A stretch of 64,000 nucleotides of DNA from Pictodentalium vernedei (GCA_031216915.1 CM062296.1:661665838-661729837), one strand, 5' to 3'. Shown: positions 10,640 through 20,712, numbered from the stretch's first letter. Notes: a model not told the origin generated them from the sequence alone. Numbers and translations: made by a program.

Positions 10640-10990
10640 TTGTTCAAGCTGAGGTCGCGGTCCCTGGAGCTGAGGGGGAAAATTGGGAAACACAGTGAAA
10701 GGGAGTGCCAGATGTGTAACTTGGGCGTGGTGGAGACCCTGGAACACTTTTTTATAGAATGCCCAAAATATCAGTCAAAAAGAACAAGATTCACGGGGAG
10801 TATAATGGGGAAGTGGGATGGGAGAATGAAGGACATGTGGTTAGGGGGTGACTCAAAAGAGAGGGTTAATATACTAATCGAAAAGATTGTGAAGAATGGG
10901 GCAAGGGATGTCATCAAGCAGTTCGTCTCCGAGTGTTGGGAGGAGAGAAGAAGCGCGGGAATAGGGAGGCAGTTGGTAGAACATGGGTAA
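10640..10990 (+). pseudogene. LINE C-terminal fragment with zinc-binding motif
   Basis: A 116-residue open frame whose residues 23-41 carry C-x2-C-x9-H-x4-C (Cys23, Cys26, His36, Cys41) followed by PKY. This is the C-terminal zinc-binding motif often found after the reverse transcriptase of LINE ORF2 proteins. The tail contains GARDVIKQFVSECWEERR, found again in altered form at 40349-40490, so it is a repeat family and not a host gene. No reverse transcriptase core is present upstream, which fits 5' truncation during retrotransposition. Confidence 0.7.
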
Positions 10991-12185
10991 CCAAGGCCTT
11001 CTCATACGAGAACCGCGACCAATCAGCGGCCGGCCGAAGTGTTATTATATTATTATGCCTAATACTTCAACTAAGTTAATAGAATTGATGCATTTGTCCC
11101 CTGGGTGCAACACGGCTTTGCAATGCTTTAGCTTTGCAAAGCCTTCTTGCACTCAAGGGACGAAATACACCACCACCCATGCCATTCTATAGATTATGAG
11201 ACCTAAAACATTAAACAAACCAAGAACATGAACTTTTGATGGCAAAAAAATAACTACAAAATAAAAAATAAAATAAAAAACCATCCGCACATATGCAATT
11301 TTGCAAAAAAATGGCCCGAGAATCTGAAGATCTACTTTGTGGGACCTTGTTCATTGTTTTTTTTTGTTTTCGCAAAAATAGTTTATTAGCAGAAAATACT
11401 AGAATATTTCAAAACATATAAAAAAACGCAAGTATCACCAAAAGTCTTCCTGCAGCGATTTTAAAAGTTCCTGTCTTGCATTTTATGGTGATCAGTACTT
11501 TCTGTATGAAGATATCAGATCAAACTAGGGCAGTTTTTGTTTTTTGCTTTTGCACTGAACCAAAGAATGTAGTGTGGCATGTCTCGAACCAATATTCTTA
11601 ACGTTTTCAATACCACCAGCGGCACTGATTTTAAATTAATAAAACATACATTTGCGCGCTCCCAGACTATGTACAGTAGCACACAATATTATTATGACCT
11701 TGTTCTAATCAAAATCATTTCCCTCCTTTTACTTTCTCTACACCATAGCAAGCCTGCGATACTACTATTCTTCAGTTGGGATTTTGCCAAGACCGTTTCT
11801 CCCACCACGGAAGCTGTCAAATATAATACAATTACAGGCACGCGTATAATTAACAAACGTATCAATACTAACTGTATATCTTAGACGGATTGGGAAACAA
11901 ATTGGCCTTGCAAAATATGCCGGTTAACTTTTCTTACACGTCGAACTCAATTGAACAGCCGTTTGAAGTAATCCTACGAGTCTCTCCTGACTCCTCCTAG
12001 GAAATTTTGAAATGTACGTTAAGTTAAAATACAACTGCCCCTCATAAATATTAACCATTTCAATACTGTTCTTGGAAAGGTCACCATCCTGTGCAATATT
12101 ACCAATTGCAAACAAGAATGCAGGAAAAAACAAGGAGGGAGAACAAGTTTGAGTTCCTTCTTCACATAACATTTTTTTACAAGAA
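10991..12185. other. No recognisable feature
   Basis: Begins with the 3' tail of the LINE fragment (about 10991-11060). The remainder is AT-rich with A runs (11240-11330) and chance frames of up to 101 codons. No exon, RNA gene or transposon end was recognised. Confidence 0.4.
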
Positions 12186-12195
12186 TAGTTGGAGA

Positions 12196-12265
12196 AACAG
12201 AAAAGAGAGAGAGAGGGGGGGGGCAGAGACAGACAGACAGACAGATGGACGGGACGGGACGGGCG
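12196..12265. repeat. Purine-rich simple repeats
   Basis: (GA)n followed by a G run, (ACAG)n and (GACGG)n in sequence. A related (GGAC)n patch lies at 12620-12637. Confidence 0.85.
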
Positions 12266-12269
12266 GATG

Positions 12270-12778
12270 TGCGGGAAAACGGGAGTTGTGGGCTTAGTTT
12301 TTTGCGGAAAAATTGATCATTTTAAAACGTTCGGACAACCGCTAAAAAGTCGTTTCTTCGTAAATTTTTTTGGGGGGAATAGACAGGGTTAGATCCCCCA
12401 AGATAAACCTGAAGAGGGGGCAACGCTAACCCCAGCCGTTAATTGACCATACACCTTAACATAAACCCAGGAAAATCGCTACAAATCGATTCTTGCCTCA
12501 TAAGTCTCATATTTTAGACATTAACCTCATAATATGTGTACGTAAGCTCATAATCTGGAAATAAGTTCATAATGCCTGTCCGGGCAAAACAAACTCATAA
12601 GTCCCGTATTATTGCCCGGATGGACGGACGGACGGGAGGATATTAGGCCAATAGTATCTTTACCAACGTTTTTCTGGTAAAGTTATTCGCATAAGAGAAC
12701 CCATGGATACAGTATTGGGATCGTAAAAGCTCTCCCTTTCACGATCGAATCGCAATAGAATTGAGAAACAGAAAACAT
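12270..12778. other. No recognisable feature
   Basis: Unique sequence. Around 12480-12610 the phrase CTCATAA recurs several times at irregular spacing, possibly an old degenerate tandem array. Nothing else is seen. Confidence 0.35.
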
Positions 12779-13002
12779 TTAACCCTTTGAATCCCAAAGA
12801 CCGCTTTTCCGGCCCAGAATCGTTATAAAGTAGATGATTGGTCCCTGAACTAGCACGGTAGACCAATCAATATTTTCAACGTGCAGCCCCGGGGCTGCAC
12901 GTTGAAAATAATAATTGGTCTCTCTCAAATAACGAATATGGACTCTTCCAATTGATGCCATTGAACTGGCATGGTGTATACGACCAGGGTTCAAAGGGCT
13001 AA
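12779..13002. mobile_element. PB-B palindromic MITE, copy 1
   Basis: Starts TTAACCCTTTGAATCCC and ends GGTTCAAAGGGCTAA, so the right TTAA has mutated to CTAA. The centre is the hairpin TTTTCAACGTGCAGCC / GGCTGCACGTTGAAAA, flanked by GACCAATCA and TTGGTCTC. TTAA sites and CCCTTTG ends fit a piggyBac-type MITE. Confidence 0.88.
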
Positions 13003-13761
13003 ACCGGTGGATCGAGATTTCATAAATAAAAATTGCAAAATCAAGAGGGAATTAAAAGAAAACAAGCGAAAATAATACCCACGATACATTGCATGACGTT
13101 TTTTTCAGCAACAGTGTTTGTATAGAAATGTGGGCAGAAAATCGGACAAAGAATTTCAACCAGATCGCGACCTGTTCGAAATTCTGTGTCCACTTTTCTG
13201 TTGACAGAACTGTAAGGTCAATTCGAAGGAGTCTATCAAAGTGACGTCATGCGTACAGTGGCAAACTTGATGTGGGATTAATCACAAAGGCCATTTCCGA
13301 CAGTGTGTCACATTCCAGCGTTTTATCTTAACGTACAGAAGCACATGCGAACAAACTGCTCCAATTCAGAGGCGTAACTAAGGTGGGGTGTTTAGGGGTG
13401 TGACCCCACTCCAAACCTCAACATTTTTTTAGGGTTGAGATATCATGGTCAGAATTGGGAAGAGTCTTAGGTATCGATTCGCTCAAGTTTATAATCATGT
13501 ACATTCTAATGAGAATAGATTTGATAATTGGACCTATGTCACAAAGGCAATCGGTCCAAAAAATGGACGTTTGTGGTACCCGATTCGGGAAATGAGGACA
13601 CAGCGTAACTCATTAGAAGTATTTTCGTGTTAATTAAATGAGATGTGGCGTCACGACGTATATTTTATTGATCCACAAATAAAACAAATGAGTTTTTGAA
13701 CTACAATCCCGACTGTTGAATATTCGAACAACATCATCAAAACATGACTTCAACGAAAGCA
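13003..13761. other. Unique sequence with one possible transposon end
   Basis: CAGAGGCGTAACTAAGG at 13369 resembles a hAT terminal repeat of the CAGNGGCGTA type, but no partner end or duplication was found. TGACGTCA, a full CRE palindrome, occurs at 13242. Nothing else is recognised. Confidence 0.35.
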
Positions 13762-14011
13762 TACAGTGCAGTCGTCGAGGACTGGTCGTAATCCATGCGT
13801 AGGTAGTAATGTCCACGCATGCGCTTTTCGGGTAATAAAAATCATCACCAGTAAATTTGTAATTAAGGAAGCACCGAGTTTTACCCGGTGCTACATTAAT
13901 TAAATTTTTGTTGATTATTCCTGTAATTAGTGTTTGGAATCTAATATTATTGCGTCCGTGGAAATATTGTCCACCCTTGGAAAGTGACCAGTCCACGGCG
14001 ACCATACTGTA
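13762..14011. mobile_element. TA-flanked MITE, family TM-C, copy 2
   Basis: TA-CAGTGCAGTCGTCGAGG at the left and GGCGACCATACTG-TA at the right. The centre has CACCGAGTTTTACCCGGTGC. Only 11 bp separate it from the TM-D element that follows. Confidence 0.85.
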
Positions 14012-14022
14012 CCTTGATGATG

Positions 14023-14283
14023 TACAGTACGTGGAGAGTTTATTATCACTAAATTACCCGCAGAGTGGAGCTTCCACCCAAGCAAAAAATGCAAATTTGT
14101 TTCAAAGCTTAACAAGCACAAGCAAAGTTCCAGCCAATGGACCTCCGGGTTATACCCGGAGATATATTGGCTGGAACATTGCTTGTGTTTTTTGTCTGCG
14201 TATATAGCATTTGAAAGTGATACTTTGAGTGATAACTCCACTACTCGGGTGATTTAGTTACAATCCACTCTCCACGTACTGTA
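14023..14283. mobile_element. TA-flanked MITE, family TM-D, copy 1
   Basis: TA-CAGTACGTGGAGAG at the left and CTCTCCACGTACTG-TA at the right. Sub-terminal AAATTACCCGCAGAGTGG and its mirror. The centre (14121-14190) has CAGCCAATGGACCTCCGG, a palindrome also found in families TM-E and TM-D copy 2. Confidence 0.9.
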
Positions 14284-14921
14284 GTTGGGATATTTTATCC
14301 GTCGGGACTTAAGCCTGCCCCCATTTCAGAACAACACGCTACACAAAAAGAGTTAAGGAAACAAATCATGGCACTCAACAGGCGGTTGTCATTACATATT
14401 GGTAGTCAAAATCTATTGAAACCAGCGTGTTGCTATCGCTGTCTAATGAATAATTAGCGAGTAACGTATGTTCTTTTTATTCTCGCCTTACGAACCATCC
14501 CTGAATAAACATGCACTGTGCGCTGTTTGCTAATAAATCACCTACTCCATTGATTGTTCATTTCACTGACAGGTTTTTGTCATGGCAACGCCTTTGAATT
14601 CACACAAGGAGAACAAGATCTACATCCCAACCATCCTGGCTTTTGTAATAATATATAAGATTACAGCTTGGTAGAAACAAAAACATTACTATTATTCTTA
14701 TCAACATCAGTGTAATTACTAAATTTCTGTGAAAATGATGAACTACATGTCAGACAAAAACGGCATCAGGCATTATGTGATAGAGGAGTGGGCTGGGGAT
14801 AGCGTTAGACAGAAAGATAGTCAGGCATGGCACGATAAATGGGGTGGAGGCAGAATGGGTTTTACCTTTTGCGACACTGTTGGAGAAAGGTGGAATTCCT
14901 TTTTGTAGAAGGAGGACTAAC
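14284..14921. other. Possible intron or intergenic sequence
   Basis: No repeat recognised. It lies just downstream (minus sense) of the exon-like segment 14922-15011, so it would be intron if that exon is real. Confidence 0.3.
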
Positions 14922-15011
14922 CTCTGTCTCCTTTTCTGTACTGGGTTCGTAACAGGCACCAGTATCGGAATCGGGACCGCGATAAACTGCCATAGTCTCC
15001 TGAGTTGCTGT
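14922..15011 (-). CDS. Candidate 90-bp host exon, function unknown
   Basis: On the minus strand a pyrimidine-rich acceptor (CCCTCATTTTTGCAG) precedes 90 bases with no stop in one phase, followed by a good donor (GAG/GTTAGT). The exon is exactly 30 codons, phase 0 to 0, and reads through ATQETMAVYRGPDSD and CYEPSTEKETE. The acidic, Tyr-containing text resembles a cytoplasmic or linker segment, but I do not recognise a family. The surrounding 0.6 kb on the left lacks transposon ends. It could be chance: splice-like signals are common and no neighbouring exon was found. The call rests on the coincidence of acceptor, donor and open phase. Confidence 0.3.
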
Positions 15012-15232
15012 CTGCAAAAATGAGGGATAATTCTGGAATTCATTGTGGGTTTTTTTTTATCGCTGTGATTTTTGCCGCACGTGGTTAGTCATACCGGAAT
15101 ACGTTATATCCGTTAGAAGTTCGGCTGTGTGAGAACTATACAGCTAAATGGCATCATCTGCTTAGTATAGCTCTCGACGCTGAGTTCACCGCTTGGTGGA
15201 TTGGTGTTTTGGCACACAATGTAAAGAGGTAT

Positions 15233-15300
15233 CGTCCCCTGAGTTCCAATGTGTTCTATGTGCCTACTGGCACAAAGAACACGTTGGAACGCAGGGGACG
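15233..15300. mobile_element. HP68 micro-palindrome, copy 1
   Basis: A 68-bp hairpin beginning CGTCCCCTGAGTTCC and ending GCAGGGGACG, with loop TACT. It is bounded by the direct repeat GTAT (15229-15232 and 15301-15304). Copies of the same length and design occur at 49237 and 51327. The arms differ at a few positions. No coding capacity. Confidence 0.85.
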
Positions 15301-15399
15301 GTATTTTCTCTCTCTTAAACGTGTAGCTCAACAAATTAGGAACACATTCAATTAAAAGAGTGATATAATCGAACTCCATGCCATTCCTGTGATCCTGCT

Positions 15400-16104
15400 G
15401 TGATAAGACGTCCACGCATGCGTGTCAACGCTGTTCGTGGTACCTGTCTCACGAGATTCTTTACAGTTTGTTATTACATAGAACAAGTTTTAAACATATC
15501 TGTTTTATCTACTATGGGAACAGGGTCCCGAGCGAATAAAACGACACGTGGGTGTTTGAAATTGCTAAAACTCAAACGACATGGAGAAGGCAATGTTTGG
15601 CGGGTGTACCGCTTTCATCGTCCCTACCGGGGACACCATCATTGGATGAAAAATCATCTTCTGAAAAAAGCAAAACGTTTCACTGAACGTGTCTCTCGTC
15701 GATCAATCAAAGGACACCGAAGTTGTGACCGAACAGAGCTGAGCAAAAAAACAAAACAATCTGAAACAGACATTTACAGTTCACTTCAAATCGCAACGCG
15801 CAAGAAGAAATATTGTCTGATCTATTATATAAAATCGCGGCAGTGGACAGAATTTCGCTCAACAAGATTCCTCATAGCGTGTTTATGCATGTCAGAACAC
15901 CTCTATCCACGTTGGAGGGGTGACATGGGGTTGTTTAGCCTCGCCATTAAAAAAATGGGGGATGAGCCAACAAGGAGGGTCGGAATTCAAAGACTTATCA
16001 CCCGGGTTAAATCGTTTTTCATCAATTCAGTCTATCTTTTGCCCTGTACTGGCTATAGTACACTCTCAAAATGTCAATGTCGCGGGCTCGCAACAGAAGC
16101 TTAA
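15400..16104 (+). CDS. Unexplained 234-codon open frame
   Basis: The longest open frame in the window. The product would be basic and rich in Arg, Lys, His and Cys, with basic stretches such as KLLKLKRHGEG and HHHWMKNHLLKKAKR at about residues 48-92. I see no signal peptide, membrane segment or known domain. No polyadenylation signal or core promoter was convincingly identified nearby. It is not flanked by recognised transposon ends, though HP68 copy 1 lies 100 bp upstream. Given base composition, a frame this long is unlikely but not impossible by chance in 64 kb. It may be a genuine single-exon gene, an exon, or a transposon relic. Confidence 0.25.
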   Translation: MIRRPRMRVNAVRGTCLTRFFTVCYYIEQVLNISVLSTMGTGSRANKTTRGCLKLLKLKRHGEGNVWRVYRFHRPYRGHHHWMKNHLLKKAKRFTERVSRRSIKGHRSCDRTELSKKTKQSETDIYSSLQIATRKKKYCLIYYIKSRQWTEFRSTRFLIACLCMSEHLYPRWRGDMGLFSLAIKKMGDEPTRRVGIQRLITRVKSFFINSVYLLPCTGYSTLSKCQCRGLATEA

Positions 16105-16740
16105 AACACCGAATCTTCATCGTTTGTGTCGGTGCGCGTCTGCAGCTCTGACTGCCGGGGGATCCCGACTAGCAATGTTAATTACCTTGTGGCAACATCG
16201 TTCTGATTTGGATTCAGTTTATCCACTCTGTCGGCTAGTTTAGCAAATCTACGTCACATACCTTATAGTGTGTCCTTTGATAGAACTCTCCTTGAATGTT
16301 CCTGTCCTTTGAAATACACACAGTTCATGCAGAACTCACAACTTCAATATCGCTTTCGAGCTTGCGCGAATTGTCACTGTCGACTTTGGGTCTATATTCA
16401 CAGCACTCTGGTACTAAAACAGGCTACTACGCGATCAACCTCTGCGTTCCTAAGGTTTAATACCACAACACAACAGCCTACACTTTGAGACTGGAGCGAG
16501 TCGATCCTGGCTAATGACATCTAAACTTAGCCGTTACTTGGGTCCATAATCTACTCTCTAAATTCGGGCTTGTAGTCCTCCTACGTCCACCTAATCTGAT
16601 AATAGCGGCGTACAACGGAGCTTCGTGGATTGCCCAGCAATTCCACTCGTACGGGACCCTATATGGCGTCTCCTATTCGGCCGAACCCAAGTCTCACTCC
16701 TAAACGGTCAGAACCCAAGTCTCTCTGAAACAGCTTGTTC
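16105..16740. other. GC-balanced unique sequence
   Basis: Continues the composition of the 234-codon frame, with overlapping short frames (15920-16243 and 16270-16488, plus). No domain or repeat was recognised. Confidence 0.3.
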
Positions 16741-16750
16741 CTCACACTTT

Positions 16751-16972
16751 TTATCTCGTCTTGGGATGGTCAGATAGCAATATGTCAATATGCCTAAACC
16801 TGGCACGTGACATTTCTGAAGATAAAATCACCTCTCGCCAGTGCATATGCGAGAAAAAGTATACTTGATGGCCGTGACGATTGAAAGTGTCGGTCACTTC
16901 GATGTTAATTGACTTCAGATAGCATGGAAACATGTTTTTGCTGACTAGTAATATGCCAGAGAAGTATCCCAC
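16751..16972 (-). other. Frame with a metallo-beta-lactamase-like motif
   Basis: A 73-codon minus-strand frame includes INIEVTDTFNRHGHQVYFFS followed by HMHW. The pattern (hydrophobic-x-V-x-D-x-F, then VYFxSHMH) resembles the start of the SNM1/Apollo/Artemis nuclease domain, where SHMHSDH or SHCHxDH binds metal. Here the Asp-His pair after HMH is missing (WRE instead), and the text after it does not follow the family. It could be an exon end, a pseudogene fragment or coincidence. Confidence 0.15.
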
Positions 16973-17332
16973 TGTGAATCGCCTAAGGCTAATTATCTAA
17001 TTAAAACATGTGTGCTCACTACACAAAGAGAAGAAATATATACATATATCTGAACTTGAAAGTAGGGGGAGGGGGTCTCCTCCCTTTTAGACTGGCTTTG
17101 CCTTGTCAATGCATGGGCCTCAAGCAACAGTTGAAGTGTAAACTGGAGGAAATGGTCAGCAATGGAACTCGGTTATTTGTTGTCACACTGTTTTGATGAA
17201 TGGACATAAAGTCGCAACAAGCGTTATATAAACGTTAGCTACACACTCTGTTACGTAGAAACATACAAAAATAAAGCGAAAGTGATATTTTTGTGTCTTT
17301 CCAATATAACTTTCAGTCACATTCAGGAAGAC
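16973..17332. other. No recognisable feature
   Basis: Unique sequence with short chance frames only. Confidence 0.4.
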
Positions 17333-17944
17333 TAAGGCGCTGTGAAGCTTCGAGATTCGATTCTATTTCGAATTTTAAGTTAGTATTCGTTTCGATTCAA
17401 AATCGGCTGTCCGATTCGTTTTCCTTCGAATTTTTTCTATTCTTTTCACTGGAACTTCGCTCGGTATCAGTCATCTTAGTCGCCTCACAAAACATATAGT
17501 TAAGACGGAAATAGTACATAAACAATGTTGACAATAAAGACTGAGTGTGATTTCCGCTATATTAAAATAAAAAACAACTATACCCATGCCATCATCCATG
17601 CTAATTCCAGTTTCACTAGTCACTACCTCTGCTGAAAGTTCCCAAGCAGTTTTAACGACGAGGTCACGATTGCTAGCGCCTAGCCTCTAGCTGTGCCCAG
17701 TACAGAATTCTCGCACTCGTTTCGGTTTTTGAACAAAAATCCTTACTGAGCAATGTTCCAACTACGCCATCAGGGCATGCCTTCTACGAAGGCATGCCTT
17801 GATGATGTGGTTGGAATATTTTATCAGATAGGACTTCAAAACGTCTGTTTCGATTCGAGGTTCGATTCGATTTCGGATAATAAACTCGAATCGATTCGAT
17901 TCGAGATTCGATTCGAATCGAAAATATGTGATGCATAGGGCCCT
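17333..17944. mobile_element. hAT-like GATTCGA element, copy 1
   Basis: Starts near TAAGGCGCTGTGAAGCTTCG and ends GCATAGGGCCCTA. Both ends carry runs of GATTCGATTCGA, like the better-bounded copy at 49079-49681. Length is 612 bp against 603 bp. The target duplication is poor here (5 of 8). It contains a perfect-looking hairpin at about 17755-17812 (GGGCATGCCTT / AAGGCATGCC). No transposase. Confidence 0.6.
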
Positions 17945-18007
17945 AAATGAGACCAAGTGCTGAAAGTAGAGACTACAACCTGAATTATCAGAGAACAATT
18001 ATTGTGA

Positions 18008-18215
18008 CAATGCTATTCTCAAAAATCGCCAATTAATTTTCATTATTTTTTGTCTCAAAAACATAGGTTATGACCCCTCGTTGGAACGAGATCGTCGAGC
18101 TCGTTCCAATGATGGTTCATAACCTATGTTTTCTGAGACAAAAAAAATTAAAAATTCGTTATTCAAAAATTATTTTGCAAGTGACGTCTGCTTTTCATGT
18201 TAGGTAAAGGGTTAA
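18008..18215. mobile_element. PB-A palindromic MITE, copy d (left end lost)
   Basis: Enters directly at ATGCTATTCTCAAAAATCGCC without the CCCTTTACC end, then continues through the hairpin core (with point changes: GAACGAGATCGTCGAGCTC) to GTTAGGTAAAGGG-TTAA. About 45 bp of the left terminus is missing. Confidence 0.85.
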
Positions 18216-18587
18216 ACGTGATGTGTACGATATTTTTGCTGACGGTGATCATGTGATAAAAAAAAATGTCCAACAGAGATTTCAAAAAGTGGCAGTGGCG
18301 ACGACCGCGGCGCATCGCATCGCCATTTTTCGTGTGAAAAGTTGTTGTCTCGAACTCTACATTAAGAATGGGCAACTCTGGTCACAGCACCTTTGCAAAT
18401 GGATGTCCATAATAAGCGAACTGTCAATTATTCTCTGCATGATCCGACTGTCGTGACGCGAAAAATGTTTCGACCAATGAGATCATGTCCAAAACCTGAA
18501 ACGTTTCGACTGATGATGGCGATACAAATTCTCGTCATTGGAGTTAAATTTCATAAATATAAATTATCAGTGACCTTTATTTTTCAT
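18216..18587. other. No recognisable feature
   Basis: Separates two PB-A copies. Short overlapping frames, no repeat ends. Confidence 0.4.
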
Positions 18588-18842
18588 TTAACCCTTTACC
18601 TAAACTGAGAAGCAGACGACACTTGCAAAAATAATTCTTGAATAACGAATTTTTTTCATTTTTTTGTCTCAAAAACATAGGTTATGACCCCTCGTTGGAA
18701 CGAGCTCGACGATCTCGTTCCAACGAGGGGGTCATAACCTATGTTTTTGAGACAAAAAATGAAAAAAAATAATGAAAATTAGTTGGCGATTTTTGAGAAT
18801 AGCGCTGGCCGGTTTTGGCCGTTACGTTAGGTAAAGGGTTAA
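18588..18842. mobile_element. PB-A palindromic MITE, copy e
   Basis: TTAA on both sides with CCCTTTACCTAAACTG left and CGTTAGGTAAAGGG right. Centre GAACGAGCTCGACGATCTC has one change. Arms otherwise match. Confidence 0.92.
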
Positions 18843-19135
18843 ATGTTCCCAAAATTGTACGAATGAGTACAGCATACCCCTGCCACACAAATAGCATCAC
18901 TTAAACAGCTTTCCTTTCAAATGTCAAATGGAATCTAGAAATACAGCAGAATTCCTGGTTGTAAAATATTAGTCTCGAAAGTAAAATAAATATCTCTATT
19001 TCTTCGTTTCATAGTGCAAGGAGATCATTTTTATTGACATTCCTCCAAACGAATGATTTGTCAATAAAATTGGCTTTTGTGTTGCACAATACACTGGCAA
19101 CATCTCAGAAAAGATGGCAGCATTGCATAATTACT
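18843..19135. other. No recognisable feature
   Basis: AT-rich unique sequence up to the target duplication of the next element. Confidence 0.4.
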
Positions 19136-19143
19136 GTCAGAAA

Positions 19144-20087
19144 TAGGGTTTCCAATTTTCCGATTTTTTCTGAAAGAGGTACCGGCTGTTTTTCACACCC
19201 CAAATCCGGCCCCCCCCCCCCCCCCCCCCCATTATACCAAATTGCAATGAAGATTAAATTTTAGCGAACTTTGGGGAAAATAAACGTGGTTTTATTAAAC
19301 AAATATGAGAGAAAAAGAAGATGAATTTGCGATATTCGTGGTAATCTTTATCATAAACTTCGACTTCTGTACCAGTATTTTGTCTGGCATTCGTTTTACG
19401 TAACAGTCGTTGGCTCTGACAATCAGAAATATTTCGCGAATCGCGAGACACATCACACATTGTGAATCAAATCCGAAAGAAATGTTACACAGTTCAATTA
19501 GGTAATCAAAAGCGTGCGTATAATTCATAGAATTCAGGCAGAGGCAAGATCTCACCGAATCTCTGACTTGCAGCTAAGCCTCTGTCTGAATTCTATCAAT
19601 TATGCTGTTGGATAATTACGAGAAAAGTGTTGAACTGATGTTTGCTGTAAAATTGCGTTAACCCTTTACCCAACGAATCGCCCGCATCCGCCCGCGTAAT
19701 ATGCAAATTCAGCAGTTGAAAAAATATTATTTTTCAAAAAATTTCAACAAAACCATATCATGTGACCCCTCGTTGGAACGAGCTCGTCGAGCTCGTTCCA
19801 ACGAGGGGTCACATGATATGGTTTTGTTGAAATTTTTTGAAAAATTAAAAAAAATGGTATTTAAAATAATAAATTTTGTTATCGTCTGCGTTGGGTAAAG
19901 GGTTAACTGGAAAAATTATTGGTAAATAGGAATTAATAACTTCAAACTTATCTGATGATAAATTTCGTATCAAAGTAATAGAATTACGAAACTGATATTC
20001 TCGGTTCCCGATGGCGAAAATCCGAATATCGGGTCTGCTAAAAACGCAATTGGGAACCGGAAATTCCCGGTTCCGATGGAAACCCTA
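19144..20087 (-). mobile_element. hAT-like TAGGGTTTCC element, copy B
   Basis: Starts TAGGGTTTCCA and ends TGGAAACCCTA. Flanks GTCAGAAA (19136-19143) and GTCAGAAG (20088-20095) match 7 of 8, as expected for hAT. It is an inverted relative of the element at 46470-47923: both share terminal TTTCCGGATTTGG-like and CCGGGAATTCCCG text and an internal conserved stretch (19300-19560). A C run (19210-19230) expands one end. A PB-A variant (19658-19906) is nested inside. No transposase domain is visible. Confidence 0.85.
19658..19906. mobile_element. PB-A variant MITE, copy f, nested in hAT copy B
   Basis: TTAA-CCCTTTACCCAACG to CGTTGGGTAAAGGG-TTAA. The arms differ from standard PB-A (CATATCATGTGACCCC in place of ACATAGGTTATGACCCC), but the central GGAACGAGCTCGTCGAGCTC is identical. 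It sits in the same TTAA that holds two other MITEs in the copy at 46470. Confidence 0.9.
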
Positions 20088-20298
20088 GTCAGAAGAGATT
20101 CAATGAAAGTCAGACTTTACACATTTTGCCGCAATATGCATGTTATATCGTGGTTTGAGAGGTGCCCTTATTCTTTACAAAACATTGATTATGAAACAAT
20201 CGTTACCCAACAAGGTCCAGTCACGAAAAGTTCTCGGGCAAAGGATACAAATGGTGGATATTTAAACTCACAGTCTCTCAATCTTTCATTCGATTTAG

Positions 20299-20550
20299 GA
20301 GCGCGGTGACTCAGTGGTAGACTGTTGGACTTCTATGCTAGAGGTCCCGAGTTCGATCCCCGTCCGGGACGACCCGCGTTGTGTCCTTGGGCAAGGTACT
20401 TTATCCCGGTTGCCTACATCGGGGCACGATGACGCCGTGTACTAAGGCGTACTGCACGTCGATGGTGCACATGTCTTCAACCGCTGTAACTCTGCTTGTG
20501 CGGAGCTTGAACAGAGTTAGAAAGTTGAGGAGCTGACAGTTGCTCGCTCG
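20299..20550 (+). repeat. SINE-1 copy 1, 3' truncated and fused to Tc1 sequence
   Basis: tRNA-like head with an A-box-like TGACTCAGTGGTAGA and a B-box-like GAGTTCGATCCCC, then the SINE body (GTGTCCTTGGGCAAGG, ACGATGACGCCGTGTACTA). The body stops at TGCTCGCTCG and runs directly into transposase-like sequence, so the 3' third and tail are missing. Confidence 0.85.
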
Positions 20551-20705
20551 CCGAATCCCCTCCGTCTGTCGGAACTGCCCGGCAGCATGGGCAACATGAG
20601 GACGGGCATTATCGTCCATCAGAATGAATCTATCACTCACTGCACCTGCAAACAATCTGACGTGGACATCCAGGATCTCATCAATATCGAGTATGAGACC
20701 CATTA
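20551..20705 (-). pseudogene. Duplicated Tc1 transposase fragment
   Basis: Encodes on the minus strand DEILDVHVRLFAGAVSDR, ILMDDNARPHVAHAAG and part of the next block. This is the second catalytic Asp region. The same segment occurs with differences at about 20920-21058 inside the longer transposase remnant. It is a partial second copy, not a simple recent tandem duplication, because the two differ at scattered positions. Confidence 0.8.
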
Positions 20706-20712
20706 CCGTTAA

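Noticed and set aside
13242..13249. TGACGTCA, also at 43082 and about 61490, as cAMP-response promoter sites
   Set aside because: About one such 8-mer is expected by chance in 64 kb and no promoter context accompanies them.
14818..14830. AGTCAGGCATGGC shared with 58919-58931
   Set aside because: The match does not extend beyond about 13 bases, so it is probably coincidence.
20299..20375. Functional tRNA gene
   Set aside because: A and B boxes are present, but the sequence continues into the SINE body and the acceptor stem does not pair convincingly.
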